Assembly: GCA_963663945.1 (NCBI GenBank)
Contig: OY760687.1
Location: 2,976,001 to 3,040,000 of the forward strand
Reading direction: 5' to 3'
DNA: 64,000 nt
Source of the DNA: Bin87 sp963663945
GTDB lineage: Bacteria > Chloroflexota > Dehalococcoidia > Lucifugimonadales > UBA3495
Positions 32,762 to 41,218 of the stretch are shown here, piece by piece. The first letter of the stretch is position 1. Each line of letters starts with the position of its first letter. Below the pieces are notes generated by a model. That model searched no databases and was not told the origin of the DNA. It was given only the letters and a program-made list of their open reading frames with translations. The position numbers were made by a program, and so were the translations under genes.

Positions 32762-33484
32762 ATGGCAGAAATAAACACATTCCAGGATCTGCTGGACCTG
32801 CTGGACAGCAATCCTGAATACCTTGAAGCGCTCCGGGTGCGATTGCTCACTCCGGAACTTGTCGCGCTGCCCGCAAAATTCGCGGAGTTGGTTTCCAAAT
32901 TTGACGAATTCGTCGTCGCCACGAATCGCCGATTCGAAACGCTGGAAGCGGACGTGAAAACCCTCAAGGACGACGTCAAGGTTCTCAAGGACGACGTCAA
33001 GGTTCTTAAGGACGACGTTAAGGTTCTCAAGGACGACGTAGCGACCCTGAAAGGCAGCGATACCGAACGCCGGGCTCGCGAAAATATCCTCAACATCGCC
33101 AAGGATGAGTTGGGATTGACTCGCGGCAGGATTCTCCTTGGCGGTTCTCGCGATATGGATCCGCAGTTGCGCACGGCTACGGAGCAAGCCGAAACGCAGG
33201 GATTGATTGATGGAGATGATGTCGACAACCTGCACGTTGCGGACATTATCATCCGCGCTCGTCGCACCATGGACAAGCAGCAAGTCTACGCCGTGTTCGA
33301 GGTGTCACGCACCATCAATAACCGGGATATCGACCGTGCGTACGACCGGGCCCGCAGCTTGGCCGTGATTACCAACAACGAGACCATCGCCGCCGTAATC
33401 GGCGAAAGTGCTCAGCCGCAACAACGGGAGCGGGCTGCGGAAAAAGACGTTAGGGTCGTTATCCCCGCTATGTTCAGGATCTAA
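32762..33484 (+). CDS. Coiled-coil protein with heptad tandem repeats and possible PD-(D/E)XK-like C-terminus
   Basis: 240 residues. Residues 15-60 are helical; residues 64-98 are five 7-residue units of the type D-V-K-x-L-K-D, which predict a continuous coiled coil and come from a 21-bp DNA tandem repeat. The C-terminal half has NLHVADIIIRARR...VYAVFEVSRTINNRDIDRAYDRARSLAVITN, with an Asp and an E-x-S pattern resembling PD-(D/E)XK-fold domains of DUF3782-like proteins. Family not firmly recognised. The repeat number is likely variable between strains. Confidence 0.7.
   Translation: MAEINTFQDLLDLLDSNPEYLEALRVRLLTPELVALPAKFAELVSKFDEFVVATNRRFETLEADVKTLKDDVKVLKDDVKVLKDDVKVLKDDVATLKGSDTERRARENILNIAKDELGLTRGRILLGGSRDMDPQLRTATEQAETQGLIDGDDVDNLHVADIIIRARRTMDKQQVYAVFEVSRTINNRDIDRAYDRARSLAVITNNETIAAVIGESAQPQQRERAAEKDVRVVIPAMFRI
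32951..33055 (+). repeat. Five-unit 21-bp tandem repeat inside the coiled-coil gene
   Basis: Units begin at 32951, 32972, 32993, 33014 and 33035. The central three are nearly identical (GACGTCAAGGTTCTCAAGG plus AC), the outer ones degenerate. In-frame, so copy-number change alters coiled-coil length by one heptad per unit. Confidence 0.9.
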
Positions 33485-33500
33485 TTACTCGGAGATCATC

Positions 33501-34376
33501 ATGGCTGAATTCAACACCGGCAGCGTTAGCGCCAACGGCATAAACTTCCACTACCTCGAGATGGGCGACGGCCCCCTGGCCATCTGCCTGCACGGGTTCC
33601 CCGACCACGCCTGGTCCTTCCGCCACCTCCTGCCCGATTTGGCGGCCGCCGGGTTCCGCGCCGTGGCCCCCTTCATGCGAGGCTACGCGCCGACCGAGGC
33701 CCCGGCAGACGGCCGGTACCATTCGGCCCTCATGGCCCGGGACGCGGTGGAACTCATCGGCGCCCTAGGAGCCGACCGCGCCTACCTGATCGGCAACGAC
33801 TGGGGAGCCGGCGCCGTGGTCGGAGCCACCGCCCTCGCGCCCGAGAAGGTCATCAAGCTGGTGACCATCGCCTCCGGTCGCGTCGACCGCGAGCTGTCCA
33901 TGGAGTTCCAGTACCTGCAGGGCACCTGGCACGGGTTCTTCTTCCAGATGCCCGACGCCGAGGAAGTTGTCGCCCACAACGACTACGCCTTCGTGGAGGA
34001 GTGGTGGCGCTGGGCCTCCCCGGAGTGGGACATTCCCGCCGAATCCCTGGAGAGCATACGGTCAACCTTCCGCAAGCCCGGCGTCGTCCAGGCCGCCCTC
34101 GGCTATTACCGCGCGCGCTACGACGCGTCCCAGGTGGACGACCAGGTCCGCGCCGACCAGGCGGCTATCGCGGCCGGTCCCATTCGCGTACCCACCCTGG
34201 CCCTCCACGGCACCCGCGACCGACCCAAGCGGCTCGAGTCCTTCCTCAGTTCCGGCATGTACTCCTACTTCTCCGCCGGCCTGGAGAAGGTCATCATCCC
34301 CGGCACCGGCCACTTCATGCACCAGGAACGGCCCGAAGAGGTCAACCCGAAAATCATCAAGTTCCTGACCCGCTGA
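33501..34376 (+). CDS. Alpha/beta hydrolase, epoxide hydrolase-like
   Basis: 291 residues from the ATG at 33501 (GGAG upstream). Oxyanion motif LHGFPDHAWSFRHLLPDL, nucleophile Asp in LIGNDWGAGAVVG (G-x-D-x-G, as in epoxide hydrolases and haloalkane dehalogenases), and catalytic His in IIPGTGHFMHQERPEEV. The cap region (LQGTWHGFFFQMPDAEEV) fits soluble epoxide hydrolases. A second epoxide-hydrolase-type gene lies convergent at 34521-35669. Substrate unknown. Confidence 0.88.
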   Translation: MAEFNTGSVSANGINFHYLEMGDGPLAICLHGFPDHAWSFRHLLPDLAAAGFRAVAPFMRGYAPTEAPADGRYHSALMARDAVELIGALGADRAYLIGNDWGAGAVVGATALAPEKVIKLVTIASGRVDRELSMEFQYLQGTWHGFFFQMPDAEEVVAHNDYAFVEEWWRWASPEWDIPAESLESIRSTFRKPGVVQAALGYYRARYDASQVDDQVRADQAAIAAGPIRVPTLALHGTRDRPKRLESFLSSGMYSYFSAGLEKVIIPGTGHFMHQERPEEVNPKIIKFLTR

Positions 34377-34463
34377 ACCGGGGCCCGCCGGCCGTAATTG
34401 CGAGCGCACCGCGGCAATCTCGTCGCTACCCGCATCACCGGGTTGGCCCGCCAGTGGAAATTC

Positions 34464-34491
34464 GCAGGGGCGAATAATCATTCGCCCCTGC
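34464..34491. repeat. Intergenic palindrome CAGGGGCGAAT type
   Basis: A 12-bp inverted repeat GCAGGGGCGAAT/ATTCGCCCCTGC with a 4-nt centre, in the gap between two convergent genes, so it could serve as a bidirectional terminator-like structure. Related palindromes are at 35696-35718 and 56887-56908. Confidence 0.75.
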
Positions 34492-34520
34492 ACCACTCCG
34501 AAAATCCTACTGGTCCGGTT

Positions 34521-35669
34521 TCAGCCTCGGAACGGCCGGAAGAACTCCCGCACCTCGTGGGCCAGCAGTTCCGGCTCCTCCAGCGCGGCGAAGTGCCCGC
34601 CTCGGGGCATCTGCACCCAGCGGCGCACGTCCCATGATCGCTCCGCCCACTCGCGGGGCGGCTTGGCGATCTCCTGCGGGAACATCGCCATCCCCGCCGG
34701 CGTGGGAACCTTCTCGTCTTTTTCCATCTCCCACACGGAACTCTGGTTCTCCTTGTACATCCGCACCGACGAACCGATGGTGTTGGTCACCCAGTAAATG
34801 GTCACTGTGGTCAGCAGTTCGTCCTTGGTGTACGTGCTCTCCACGTCTCCGTTGCAGTCGCTCCACGTCCGGTACTTCTCGACGATCCACGCGGCCAGGC
34901 CGGCAGGGGAGTCGTTGAGCCCGTAGGACAGCGTCTGCGGCTTGGTGCCCTGGATGTGGCTGTACCCGCCCTCGCTCTGCTGCCACCGCTCCCGCTGGTC
35001 CGAATGCGCCTGCTCGGCCTCGGTCAGCGGCGACGAACCCGACCCCAGGTACGGCGTCGGCCGTGTGATCGACGTCAGGTGCACCCCGATCATCTTGTCC
35101 GAGTGCACGTAACCCAACCGAGACGTGACTCCGGCGCCGATATCGCCGCCCTGGGCCGCAAACTTGGGATACCCCAGGTTCTGCGTCATCAGCTTGGCCC
35201 ACAGGTCGGCCACCTTCTGCACCTGCATCCCCGGCTCCTGCGACGCCTGCGAGAACCCGAACCCGGGCAGCGACGGCGCAACCACGTCAAAGGAGTCTGC
35301 CGGATCTCCGCCGTGTCCACCGGGATCCGCCAGCAGCGGGATGATCTTGGACATCTCGAAAAACGTGCTGGGCCAGCCGTGGGTGATCACCAGCGGCATC
35401 GGGTTCGGCCCGGTGCCGTTTTCCTTGATGAAGTGGATGCTCAACCCGTCCACTTCCGACTTGTAGTGGTGGAACGCGTTGAGCTTCTTCTCCTGCGCCC
35501 GCCAGTCGAAATCGGTCCGCCAGTACTCCACCAACTCCTTGATGTAATCAAGGTTTGAGCCGTACTCCCAACCCGAGCCGGGCATTTCGTCCGGCCACCG
35601 GGTGTGCTGCAGACGCCGGCGCAGATCCTCCAGCACCTCGTCGCTAATCGCAATCTCAAAGGGCTCCAT
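34521..35669 (-). CDS. Epoxide hydrolase family protein with EHN domain
   Basis: 382 residues, usual length for the microsomal-type branch. N-terminal EHN domain (EVLEDLRRRLQHTRWPDE...WEYGSNLDYIKELVEYW, FHHYKSEVDGLSIHFI), oxyanion ITHGWPSTFFEMSKIIPLL, nucleophile Asp in AAQGGDIGAGVTSRLG, catalytic His in MPRGGHFAALEEPELL. Adds water to an epoxide; substrate not defined. An amidohydrolase lies 80 bp upstream on the same strand and may be co-transcribed. Confidence 0.92.
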   Translation of the reverse strand: MEPFEIAISDEVLEDLRRRLQHTRWPDEMPGSGWEYGSNLDYIKELVEYWRTDFDWRAQEKKLNAFHHYKSEVDGLSIHFIKENGTGPNPMPLVITHGWPSTFFEMSKIIPLLADPGGHGGDPADSFDVVAPSLPGFGFSQASQEPGMQVQKVADLWAKLMTQNLGYPKFAAQGGDIGAGVTSRLGYVHSDKMIGVHLTSITRPTPYLGSGSSPLTEAEQAHSDQRERWQQSEGGYSHIQGTKPQTLSYGLNDSPAGLAAWIVEKYRTWSDCNGDVESTYTKDELLTTVTIYWVTNTIGSSVRMYKENQSSVWEMEKDEKVPTPAGMAMFPQEIAKPPREWAERSWDVRRWVQMPRGGHFAALEEPELLAHEVREFFRPFRG

Positions 35670-35695
35670 GCCAAGCCTCCTTTCGGTTTTGAGTT

Positions 35696-35718
35696 GGGGC
35701 GTCCATTGTGGACGCCCC
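35696..35718. repeat. Intergenic palindrome GGGGCGTCCA type
   Basis: Perfect 10-bp inverted repeat GGGGCGTCCA/TGGACGCCCC with a TTG centre, between two co-directional minus-strand genes. Confidence 0.7.
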
Positions 35719-35749
35719 TATTTTCAGTGGTCGGGAGCGGTCGTCGCCC

Positions 35750-36766
35750 CTACGCGCCTATCCGGTAGACCCGAACCGCAGTGTCGTGGAACGCCGCCGC
35801 GCGCTCGGAGGCAGAGTACCCCTGCGACAGACGCTTGAAGGCGTTGTACATCACGTGGTACGAGAACGAGACCTTGTCCACCGGGAAGTTGCTCTCGAAC
35901 ATGCACTGATCCGGCCCGAACTGGTCCAGGCAGTGCCGCATCCAGTCCCCCACGGAATCCGCGATTTCCTCGGACCCGACGGGCGTCTCTCGCGTGTGCC
36001 AGTCGAACCCGATCCGCGGCATCCCGATCCCGCCCAGCTTCATGATGATGTTCGGCTCGGCCCCAACCGCCTCGATCCCGCTGCGCCACTGCGGGATGAC
36101 CTCGTCGTCCCGCCCGGCGAAGGGTCCGGTGCGCATCATGCCGCCGATGTGGTTGAGCACGATGGTGAGGTCGGGCACCTTCCGCGCGAACTCGGCCAAC
36201 TCCGGCAACTGCGGGAAGTACACCGAGGTCTCCAGGATCAGGCCCATGTCCTGCAGGACCCGCGCTCCGGCCAGATAGTCATCACGCTGCAGCAGGCCTT
36301 CAACCTCGCGGTTCTCCACGTCCGGGTGCGGGTCCCAACCTACAGAGTGCCGGATCCCACGGAAGCGATTCGGACTCGCCGCCTGCAGCGCTTCCAGCAC
36401 CGGCCGCACGCCATCGCCCATCTTCAGGTCGGCTCGACCGATGATCGCGGCGGCGGCCCGCCCTTCTCCGTGCACTCCCGTCGCGCTCTCATCCGCGATG
36501 CCCTGGACGAACTCAACCTCGCCCACGGGGCGCATCTCTTCGGGCCCATCGGTGCGGTACTCCGAACGCGCCTCCACGAACACGGTGGACCGCACGTTGT
36601 GACCGCTGTTGATGTCGGCCGCCAGGTCCGCCAGCAGGTATTGCTGGTAGTCCACCGGCTCCGGGCGCTGCACCCAGAAATGGTGGTGCGGGTCGCAGAT
36701 CGGGAGCTCAGGTTCCAGGATGGGTTCCGTCGTCAGGGCCAGCCATTCGTTGCCACTCGGCGGCAT
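35750..36766 (-). CDS. Amidohydrolase family metal-dependent hydrolase
   Basis: 338 residues. ICDPHHHFWVQ is the metal-binding H-x-H start of the amidohydrolase-2 (PF04909) branch that includes lactonases and ACMSD-like decarboxylases. Further barrel elements: FRGIRHSVGWDPH, LNHIGGMMRTGPF, IIMKLGGIGMPR and a late DQCMFESNFPVDKV strand. Expected product is a ring-opened or decarboxylated acid; no precise substrate. Upstream neighbour of the EHN epoxide hydrolase. Confidence 0.9.
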   Translation of the reverse strand: MPPSGNEWLALTTEPILEPELPICDPHHHFWVQRPEPVDYQQYLLADLAADINSGHNVRSTVFVEARSEYRTDGPEEMRPVGEVEFVQGIADESATGVHGEGRAAAAIIGRADLKMGDGVRPVLEALQAASPNRFRGIRHSVGWDPHPDVENREVEGLLQRDDYLAGARVLQDMGLILETSVYFPQLPELAEFARKVPDLTIVLNHIGGMMRTGPFAGRDDEVIPQWRSGIEAVGAEPNIIMKLGGIGMPRIGFDWHTRETPVGSEEIADSVGDWMRHCLDQFGPDQCMFESNFPVDKVSFSYHVMYNAFKRLSQGYSASERAAAFHDTAVRVYRIGA

Positions 36767-37132
36767 GATCGCACCTCCGCGTTTGGGTTCCGGGGGCGTT
36801 TGGGTTCCCGCGTGTTCAGGTTCCCCGCGCGTTCAGGTTCCGGGTTTAGTCAGGCGGATGATAACACGGCGCAAACTCGGCATCCGGCAGGGTTATCGCG
36901 TCTTCAATATATTGGATACCAGGTTCTGGATCGTATCCAGGTAAGCCATACCGAGCAGACATCTCCGCGCCTGGAGGTCCCAGAAACCCTCGGATTACTC
37001 AACAAAACCGCGTCGAAATATCCTGTCCATCCCGTTCATCCGGTTTATCCCGGTAAAATTCACCGTTCACTGCCGCCAATTTCAACTCCGGCGCCATCGC
37101 TGGTTTAGACGCGATTGCCCTGCTGCATCCGG
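36767..37132. repeat. Gap with short tandem repeat and long direct repeat copy A
   Basis: 366 bp without a gene. 36779-36845 holds four degenerate ~17-bp units (GCGTTTGGGTTCC, GTTCAGGTTCC types). 36895-37142 is copy A of an imperfect direct repeat of about 240 bp; copy B is at 40984-41218 on the far side of the propeller gene. The repeat ends inside the last codons of the propeller gene. Confidence 0.75.
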
Positions 37133-38079
37133 TCATTCGCTCGAGATCGCCAGCGCTCCCACAGCCACGGTGCCCACCTCCACCGGCAACGGCGCCCACG
37201 TGACCCCTCGGTCGGTGCTGCGGTACAGCTTGCCGCCGTCGGTTCCGCCGTAAACCATGCTCGGATCCTGCGGGTCCCATTCGAACGCCACCAGCATGTC
37301 CGACGGATCCTCTCCCTGGCCAACGCCCTGCACCAGCTCCCAGTTCCGCCCCGCGTCGGTGGAGCGATACAGCTGGGGGTTGCCTCGCCGCGCGTTCTCC
37401 GAAACGGTCACCAGCACCACATCCGCGTCGTCGGGCGCGGCGGAGATGTGCAGCGCGTACCGCCGATCCAGCCCGTTGTTGATCATCTCCCAGGTCTCTC
37501 CGCCGTCATCCGACCGATAGGGCGCCACCGCCGTCGCCACGTAGATCCGGTCGGCCTGGTCCGCGCTCAGATTGACGCAGTGGATGTCGTCGTTCAGTCC
37601 CGACAACTGCTTCCAGCTCGACCCGCCGTCCGCGGACCGCACCATCCCGCCCACCTCGATGCCGGCATACAGCCGATCCACCGATCCGGGCGCCGCCCGC
37701 AGGTCGCGCACGTGCGAATCCCGCGTCGGCGAGTGGAACCCCCATTCCGACGCCTCGGGAACCGCGCGAAACGCGTCGAACTCGTCCCAGGTCGCCCCGC
37801 AGTCCGCGGAACGCCAGATCTCCGCCGGCTCGCTGCCGACATACACGGCGTCGCCGTCGTCCGGATGCGCCAGCACGCTGTGGGCATAGTCGGTTGGGTA
37901 TGAGCCCAGGTGTTGCCAGGTGTTGCCGCCGTCGTCCGTCCGGTACACCCCCGCTTCGTAGGCCGCCAGGTACGCCCGGGATTGGGCCACCGGTGATAGA
38001 CGACAATAAGGAATGCCTCTTGCGCCGACTATTCTTGCCGGTTGGGATGGTGTAAATCGTCCGGCACGGAGGTGCCGGA

Positions 38080-39582
38080 TTGATCAAGGACCGACAAGTC
38101 AGACTTTTGAGGCAAAAACGTATGGAAGGAAAAACACAGGAGACGGCGGCCGCCATGTCTGGGATGAGCGTGCGCTCGGCGCGCAAATGGCAGAGTGGCC
38201 CGTTGCCGTCGGAGACCAAACCGGAGCGCTGGTGGCGCACTCGGTCCGATCCCTTCGACGGGGTGTGGGAAGAGGAGATTGAGCCACTGCTGCGGGACGA
38301 CCCCAAGGGCAAGCTGAAGGCAACGACGATTATCGAATGGCTGGAGGAGCAGCATCCCGGCCAGTTCAGCACCTCCCAGCTGCGCACGCTGCAACGACGA
38401 TTACAGGACTGGCGGGCGCTGAATGGTCCGGACCAGGAGGTGTACTTCCCCCAGGAGCATCCGCCGGGACGGGAGGCCCAGTTTGATTTCACCCACTGCA
38501 GCGCCCTGGGAGTGACCGTCGCCGGTGAGCCCTACCCCCACCTGCTGTTTCAGCTGATCCTCAGCCACTCGGGCTGGCGCTACGCGGAGGTCGCCGCCGG
38601 CGAGACCTTCCTGGCCCTCAAGCAGGGATTACAGAATGCGCTCTGGGCCCTGGGCGGCGTACCGGAGGTGGTGCGTTCCGACAATACCTCTGCTGCCACC
38701 CACGAGATGAAACGCAGCCGAGGCCGGGCGCTAAACGACAATTACGCCGCCCTGCTGGACCACTACGGTGTCCGATCCACCCGCATCAATCCTGGCAAGA
38801 GCCATGAAAACGGCGTCGCCGAGCACGCCCACTACCGTTTGAAAGACGCCGTGGACCAGGCCCTCATCCTGCGCGGCAGCCGCGATTTCCACACCGCCGA
38901 CGACTACGCCGGTTTCGTCCGGAAGATGGTGGAGAAGCGCAATCGCCTGGTGCGGGGGAAGCTGGAGCAGGAAATGGCTTGCCTAAGACCCCTGCCGCCA
39001 GCCCCCATGCCGGAATACGCCAACTACCAGTCCAAGGTGCGCCGGTGGAGTACCATCCAGGTGGCGGGACGCAGCTACAGCGTCCCGTCCCGGCTCATTG
39101 GCAAGGTGGTACAGATCCGCCTCTATTCCGACCACGTGGAAGTGTACTACAAGGGCCACTTTGTGGAACGAATGGCGCGCGTGCACGGTGATGGGGAAGT
39201 AAACGTCAATTACCGCCACGTCATCAATTCCCTGGTGCGCAAGCCCGGAGCATTCGCCCGGTACCGGTTCAGGGAGCAGCTGTTTCCCACCTTGCGCTTC
39301 CGGCTCACCTACGACGCGCTCAGGCAGTGGCGTGGGGAGCGCGCCGACGTGGAGTACGTGCGCATCCTGCACCTGGCGGCCACCACCATGGAGGTCATGG
39401 TGGACAGCGCCCTGTCGCTGCTGCTGGAGACCGGTCAGCCCTTCGACTACGCCGAGGTGCGGGAACTGGCCGAGCCCAGGGTGCCCCAGGCTCCGGTGCT
39501 GGTCCTCTCTGGGAAGCCGGACCTGAAGATCTACGACGGTCTGCTCACGAGCAGTACGGCCATGGTGGGGGTGTGCGCATGA
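38080..39582 (+). CDS. istA: IS21-family transposase IstA, copy 1
   Basis: 500 residues from the TTG at 38080 (GGAGGT 7 nt upstream). N-terminal helix-turn-helix (RQVRLLRQKRMEGKTQETAAAM), integrase core with the first Asp in EAQFDFTHCSALGV, second in EVVRSDNTSAATHE and Glu in GKSHENGVAEHAHYRL, i.e. D-D-E. C-terminal beta domain WSTIQVAGRSYSVPSRLIG. About six residues differ from copy 2, so the two copies did not arise in the very latest transposition. Confidence 0.97.
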   Translation: MIKDRQVRLLRQKRMEGKTQETAAAMSGMSVRSARKWQSGPLPSETKPERWWRTRSDPFDGVWEEEIEPLLRDDPKGKLKATTIIEWLEEQHPGQFSTSQLRTLQRRLQDWRALNGPDQEVYFPQEHPPGREAQFDFTHCSALGVTVAGEPYPHLLFQLILSHSGWRYAEVAAGETFLALKQGLQNALWALGGVPEVVRSDNTSAATHEMKRSRGRALNDNYAALLDHYGVRSTRINPGKSHENGVAEHAHYRLKDAVDQALILRGSRDFHTADDYAGFVRKMVEKRNRLVRGKLEQEMACLRPLPPAPMPEYANYQSKVRRWSTIQVAGRSYSVPSRLIGKVVQIRLYSDHVEVYYKGHFVERMARVHGDGEVNVNYRHVINSLVRKPGAFARYRFREQLFPTLRFRLTYDALRQWRGERADVEYVRILHLAATTMEVMVDSALSLLLETGQPFDYAEVRELAEPRVPQAPVLVLSGKPDLKIYDGLLTSSTAMVGVCA

Positions 39583-40391
39583 TGGACACCCCCACCAGCG
39601 TGATCCAGGAGCGCATCGGCGAGCTATGCCGCGAATTCAAGCTGCCCACCATGGGCGCTCAGTCGGTGGCCCGTTTCACTGAGGCTGGCCACGGCGAGGC
39701 CCTGTCCACCTTCCTGGAGGTGCTGGAGCAGGAGGCCGAGGATCGCCGCCACCGGCGCATCAACCGGCTGCGTCAGGCGTCCCGGCTGCCCTCGGGCAAG
39801 ACCTGGGAGACCTTCGAGCATCACCGGATGCCCCTGACTCTTCGTCAACAGATGGACCATCTGGCCCAGGGCAGTTTCGTGGAACACGGCGTCAACGTGC
39901 TGGCCTTCGGGCTCCCCGGCACCGGCAAGACCCACGCCCTATGCGCTCTGGGCCACCGCCTGGTGGAAGCCGGACACTCCGTCCTCTTCGCTCCAGCCTA
40001 CCGCCTGGTGCAGGACCTCCTCGCCGCCAAGCGCGACTTCGACCTGCCCCGACAACTGCGCAAGCTGGACAACTTCGACTTCCTCCTCCTGGACGATCTC
40101 GGCTACCTGCCCCAGGGGGCCGAGGAGTCCGAGGTCCTCTTCACCCTCATCGCCGAACGCTACGAACGCCGGTCCCTGGGCATCACGTCCAACCTGGTCT
40201 TCTCCGAGTGGGAGCGCATCTTCGCCAACCCCATGGCTACCGCCGCAGCGATTGACCGGGTGGTCCACCACTCCGTCATCCTGGAATTCGACGTCCCCAG
40301 CTACCGGACTGACGCAGCACAGCAACGCGGCGAGACTGCTGCGGCCGACGCCAACGCTGCGCCTGCCAAGGAGGTGAACCGGCAAAACTAA
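39579..40391 (+). CDS. istB: IS21-family transposition helper ATPase IstB, copy 1
   Basis: 270 residues; start overlaps istA stop by 4 bp (ATGA). AAA+ ATPase with Walker A LPGTGKTHAL and Walker B FLLLDDLGYLP, and sensor region ERRSLGITSNLVFSEW. Regulates IstA strand transfer and target choice. Confidence 0.97.
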   Translation: MMDTPTSVIQERIGELCREFKLPTMGAQSVARFTEAGHGEALSTFLEVLEQEAEDRRHRRINRLRQASRLPSGKTWETFEHHRMPLTLRQQMDHLAQGSFVEHGVNVLAFGLPGTGKTHALCALGHRLVEAGHSVLFAPAYRLVQDLLAAKRDFDLPRQLRKLDNFDFLLLDDLGYLPQGAEESEVLFTLIAERYERRSLGITSNLVFSEWERIFANPMATAAAIDRVVHHSVILEFDVPSYRTDAAQQRGETAAADANAAPAKEVNRQN

Positions 40392-40697
40392 TCGACGATA
40401 AATCGGCAAGAATGGTTGACGCGGGACAACCGGGCTCGCGCTGAGGCGCGCCGCCGCGTGGGCCAACTGCATAACCGGCCCTTGCGCCCAAGTCCTGCCG
40501 CCGTCGTCGCTGGCGACAGCGCACACTCCGTCGTGCATTCCCACGTAAATTCGCTTGGTTCCGGCCATCTTCGTCCTCCTTGCGCGGGAAATCGTTCCTT
40601 TCGATGGGCACGAATATACCAGACACCAACCGGCGCCCGGCTATCGCGCCGGTATGACAACCGGCCGTCCTCCCCCTTGCCAGGGCTGGTCTCAGGA

Positions 40698-40817
40698 TCT
40701 TTCGGTTGTCATTTCGAGGAGCGACGCGACGCGGCAATCCCGTTGGCGTAGCGACGATCCTGGCCGCAACGAGATTGCCGCGCTGCGCTCGCAATGACGT
40801 CGGGGAGAACTGAAAGA
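40698..40817. mobile_element. MITE-like palindromic element, copy 2
   Basis: 120 bp with outer inverted TCTTTCGGTT (40698-40707) and AACTGAAAGA (40808-40817), and inner arms CGACGCGGCAATCCCGTTGG-type (to 40744) against AACGAGATTGCCGCGCTGCG onward (40768-40798). Same architecture as 10249-10382 but diverged, so the family is not recent. Confidence 0.65.
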
Positions 40818-40983
40818 CCCTGGGGCTGGTCCAGGCTCGTCTGACGTGCTTCGGAGATGGGCATGTCGAACCATGTGCTTCCTGTCCGGCGTCCCCTGGT
40901 CGTCTCAGGATGACTGGAAGACAGCTCCCCGCAGGACAAATGAACGTCACGATATTGCAATCGTTCTGCAATGACACCGGGCA

Positions 40984-41218
40984 ATCGCGTCTTCAATACA
41001 TTGGATGCAAGGGTCTGGAATGTATCCAGGTCAGCCACAACATGCAGACATCTCCGCGCCTGCAAGTCCCAGAAACCCTCCTGTAACAGAAAAACCGCGC
41101 CGAAATATCCTGTCCATCCCGTTCATCCTGCTTATCCCGGTAAAATTCACCGTTCACTGCTGCCAATTTCAACTCCGGCGCCATCGCGGATTGAGTCGCG
41201 ATTGCCCTGCATTCGCTC
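40984..41218. repeat. Long direct repeat copy B
   Basis: Imperfect match to 36895-37142 throughout, with near-identical blocks such as AAATATCCTGTCCATCCCG and TTCAACTCCGGCGCCATCGC. Related short motifs (ATCCTGTCCATCCTGTTCAT) occur at about 1184-1205, at the start of the UGSC gene. Confidence 0.8.

Larger units (their letters stand above)
37994..40428 (+). mobile_element. IS21-family insertion sequence, copy 1 (2,435 bp)
   Basis: Ends are TGATAGACGAC... and ...GCGGGACA; the right end read inward begins TGTCCCGCG. Flanking 5-bp repeats ACCGG lie at 37989-37993 and 40429-40433. Near both ends an internal sequence ATTCTTGCCGRTT recurs, as usual for multiple terminal repeats of IS21. Carries istA and istB. 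Same length to the base as copy 2. Confidence 0.95.
37133..40568 (-). pseudogene. BNR/sialidase-like beta-propeller gene split by an IS21 element
   Basis: The gene starts at the ATG at 40566-40568 (AGGAGG upstream), is open to 40434, is interrupted by the IS at 37994-40428, and resumes at 37988. Deleting the IS and one ACCGG copy joins ...RLSASPV to AQSRAYLAAY... in frame, giving about 332 residues. Repeated VYRTDDGGNTWQHLG, IWRSADCGATWDEF, MVRSADGGSSWKQL, PYRSDDGGETWEMI, LYRSTDAGRNWELV and LYRSTDRGVTWAPL are BNR (Asp-box, S/T-x-D-x-G-x-x-W) blades; seven occur including the N-terminal ASDDGGRTW. Probably an exported or cytoplasmic propeller of unknown ligand; no signal peptide is evident. 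Now non-functional as a single protein. Confidence 0.9.

Noticed and set aside
39939..40568. A 209-residue minus-strand ORF crossing the end of IS21 copy 1
   Set aside because: It is the first 45 codons of the split propeller gene read on into the antisense of istB; not a real gene.
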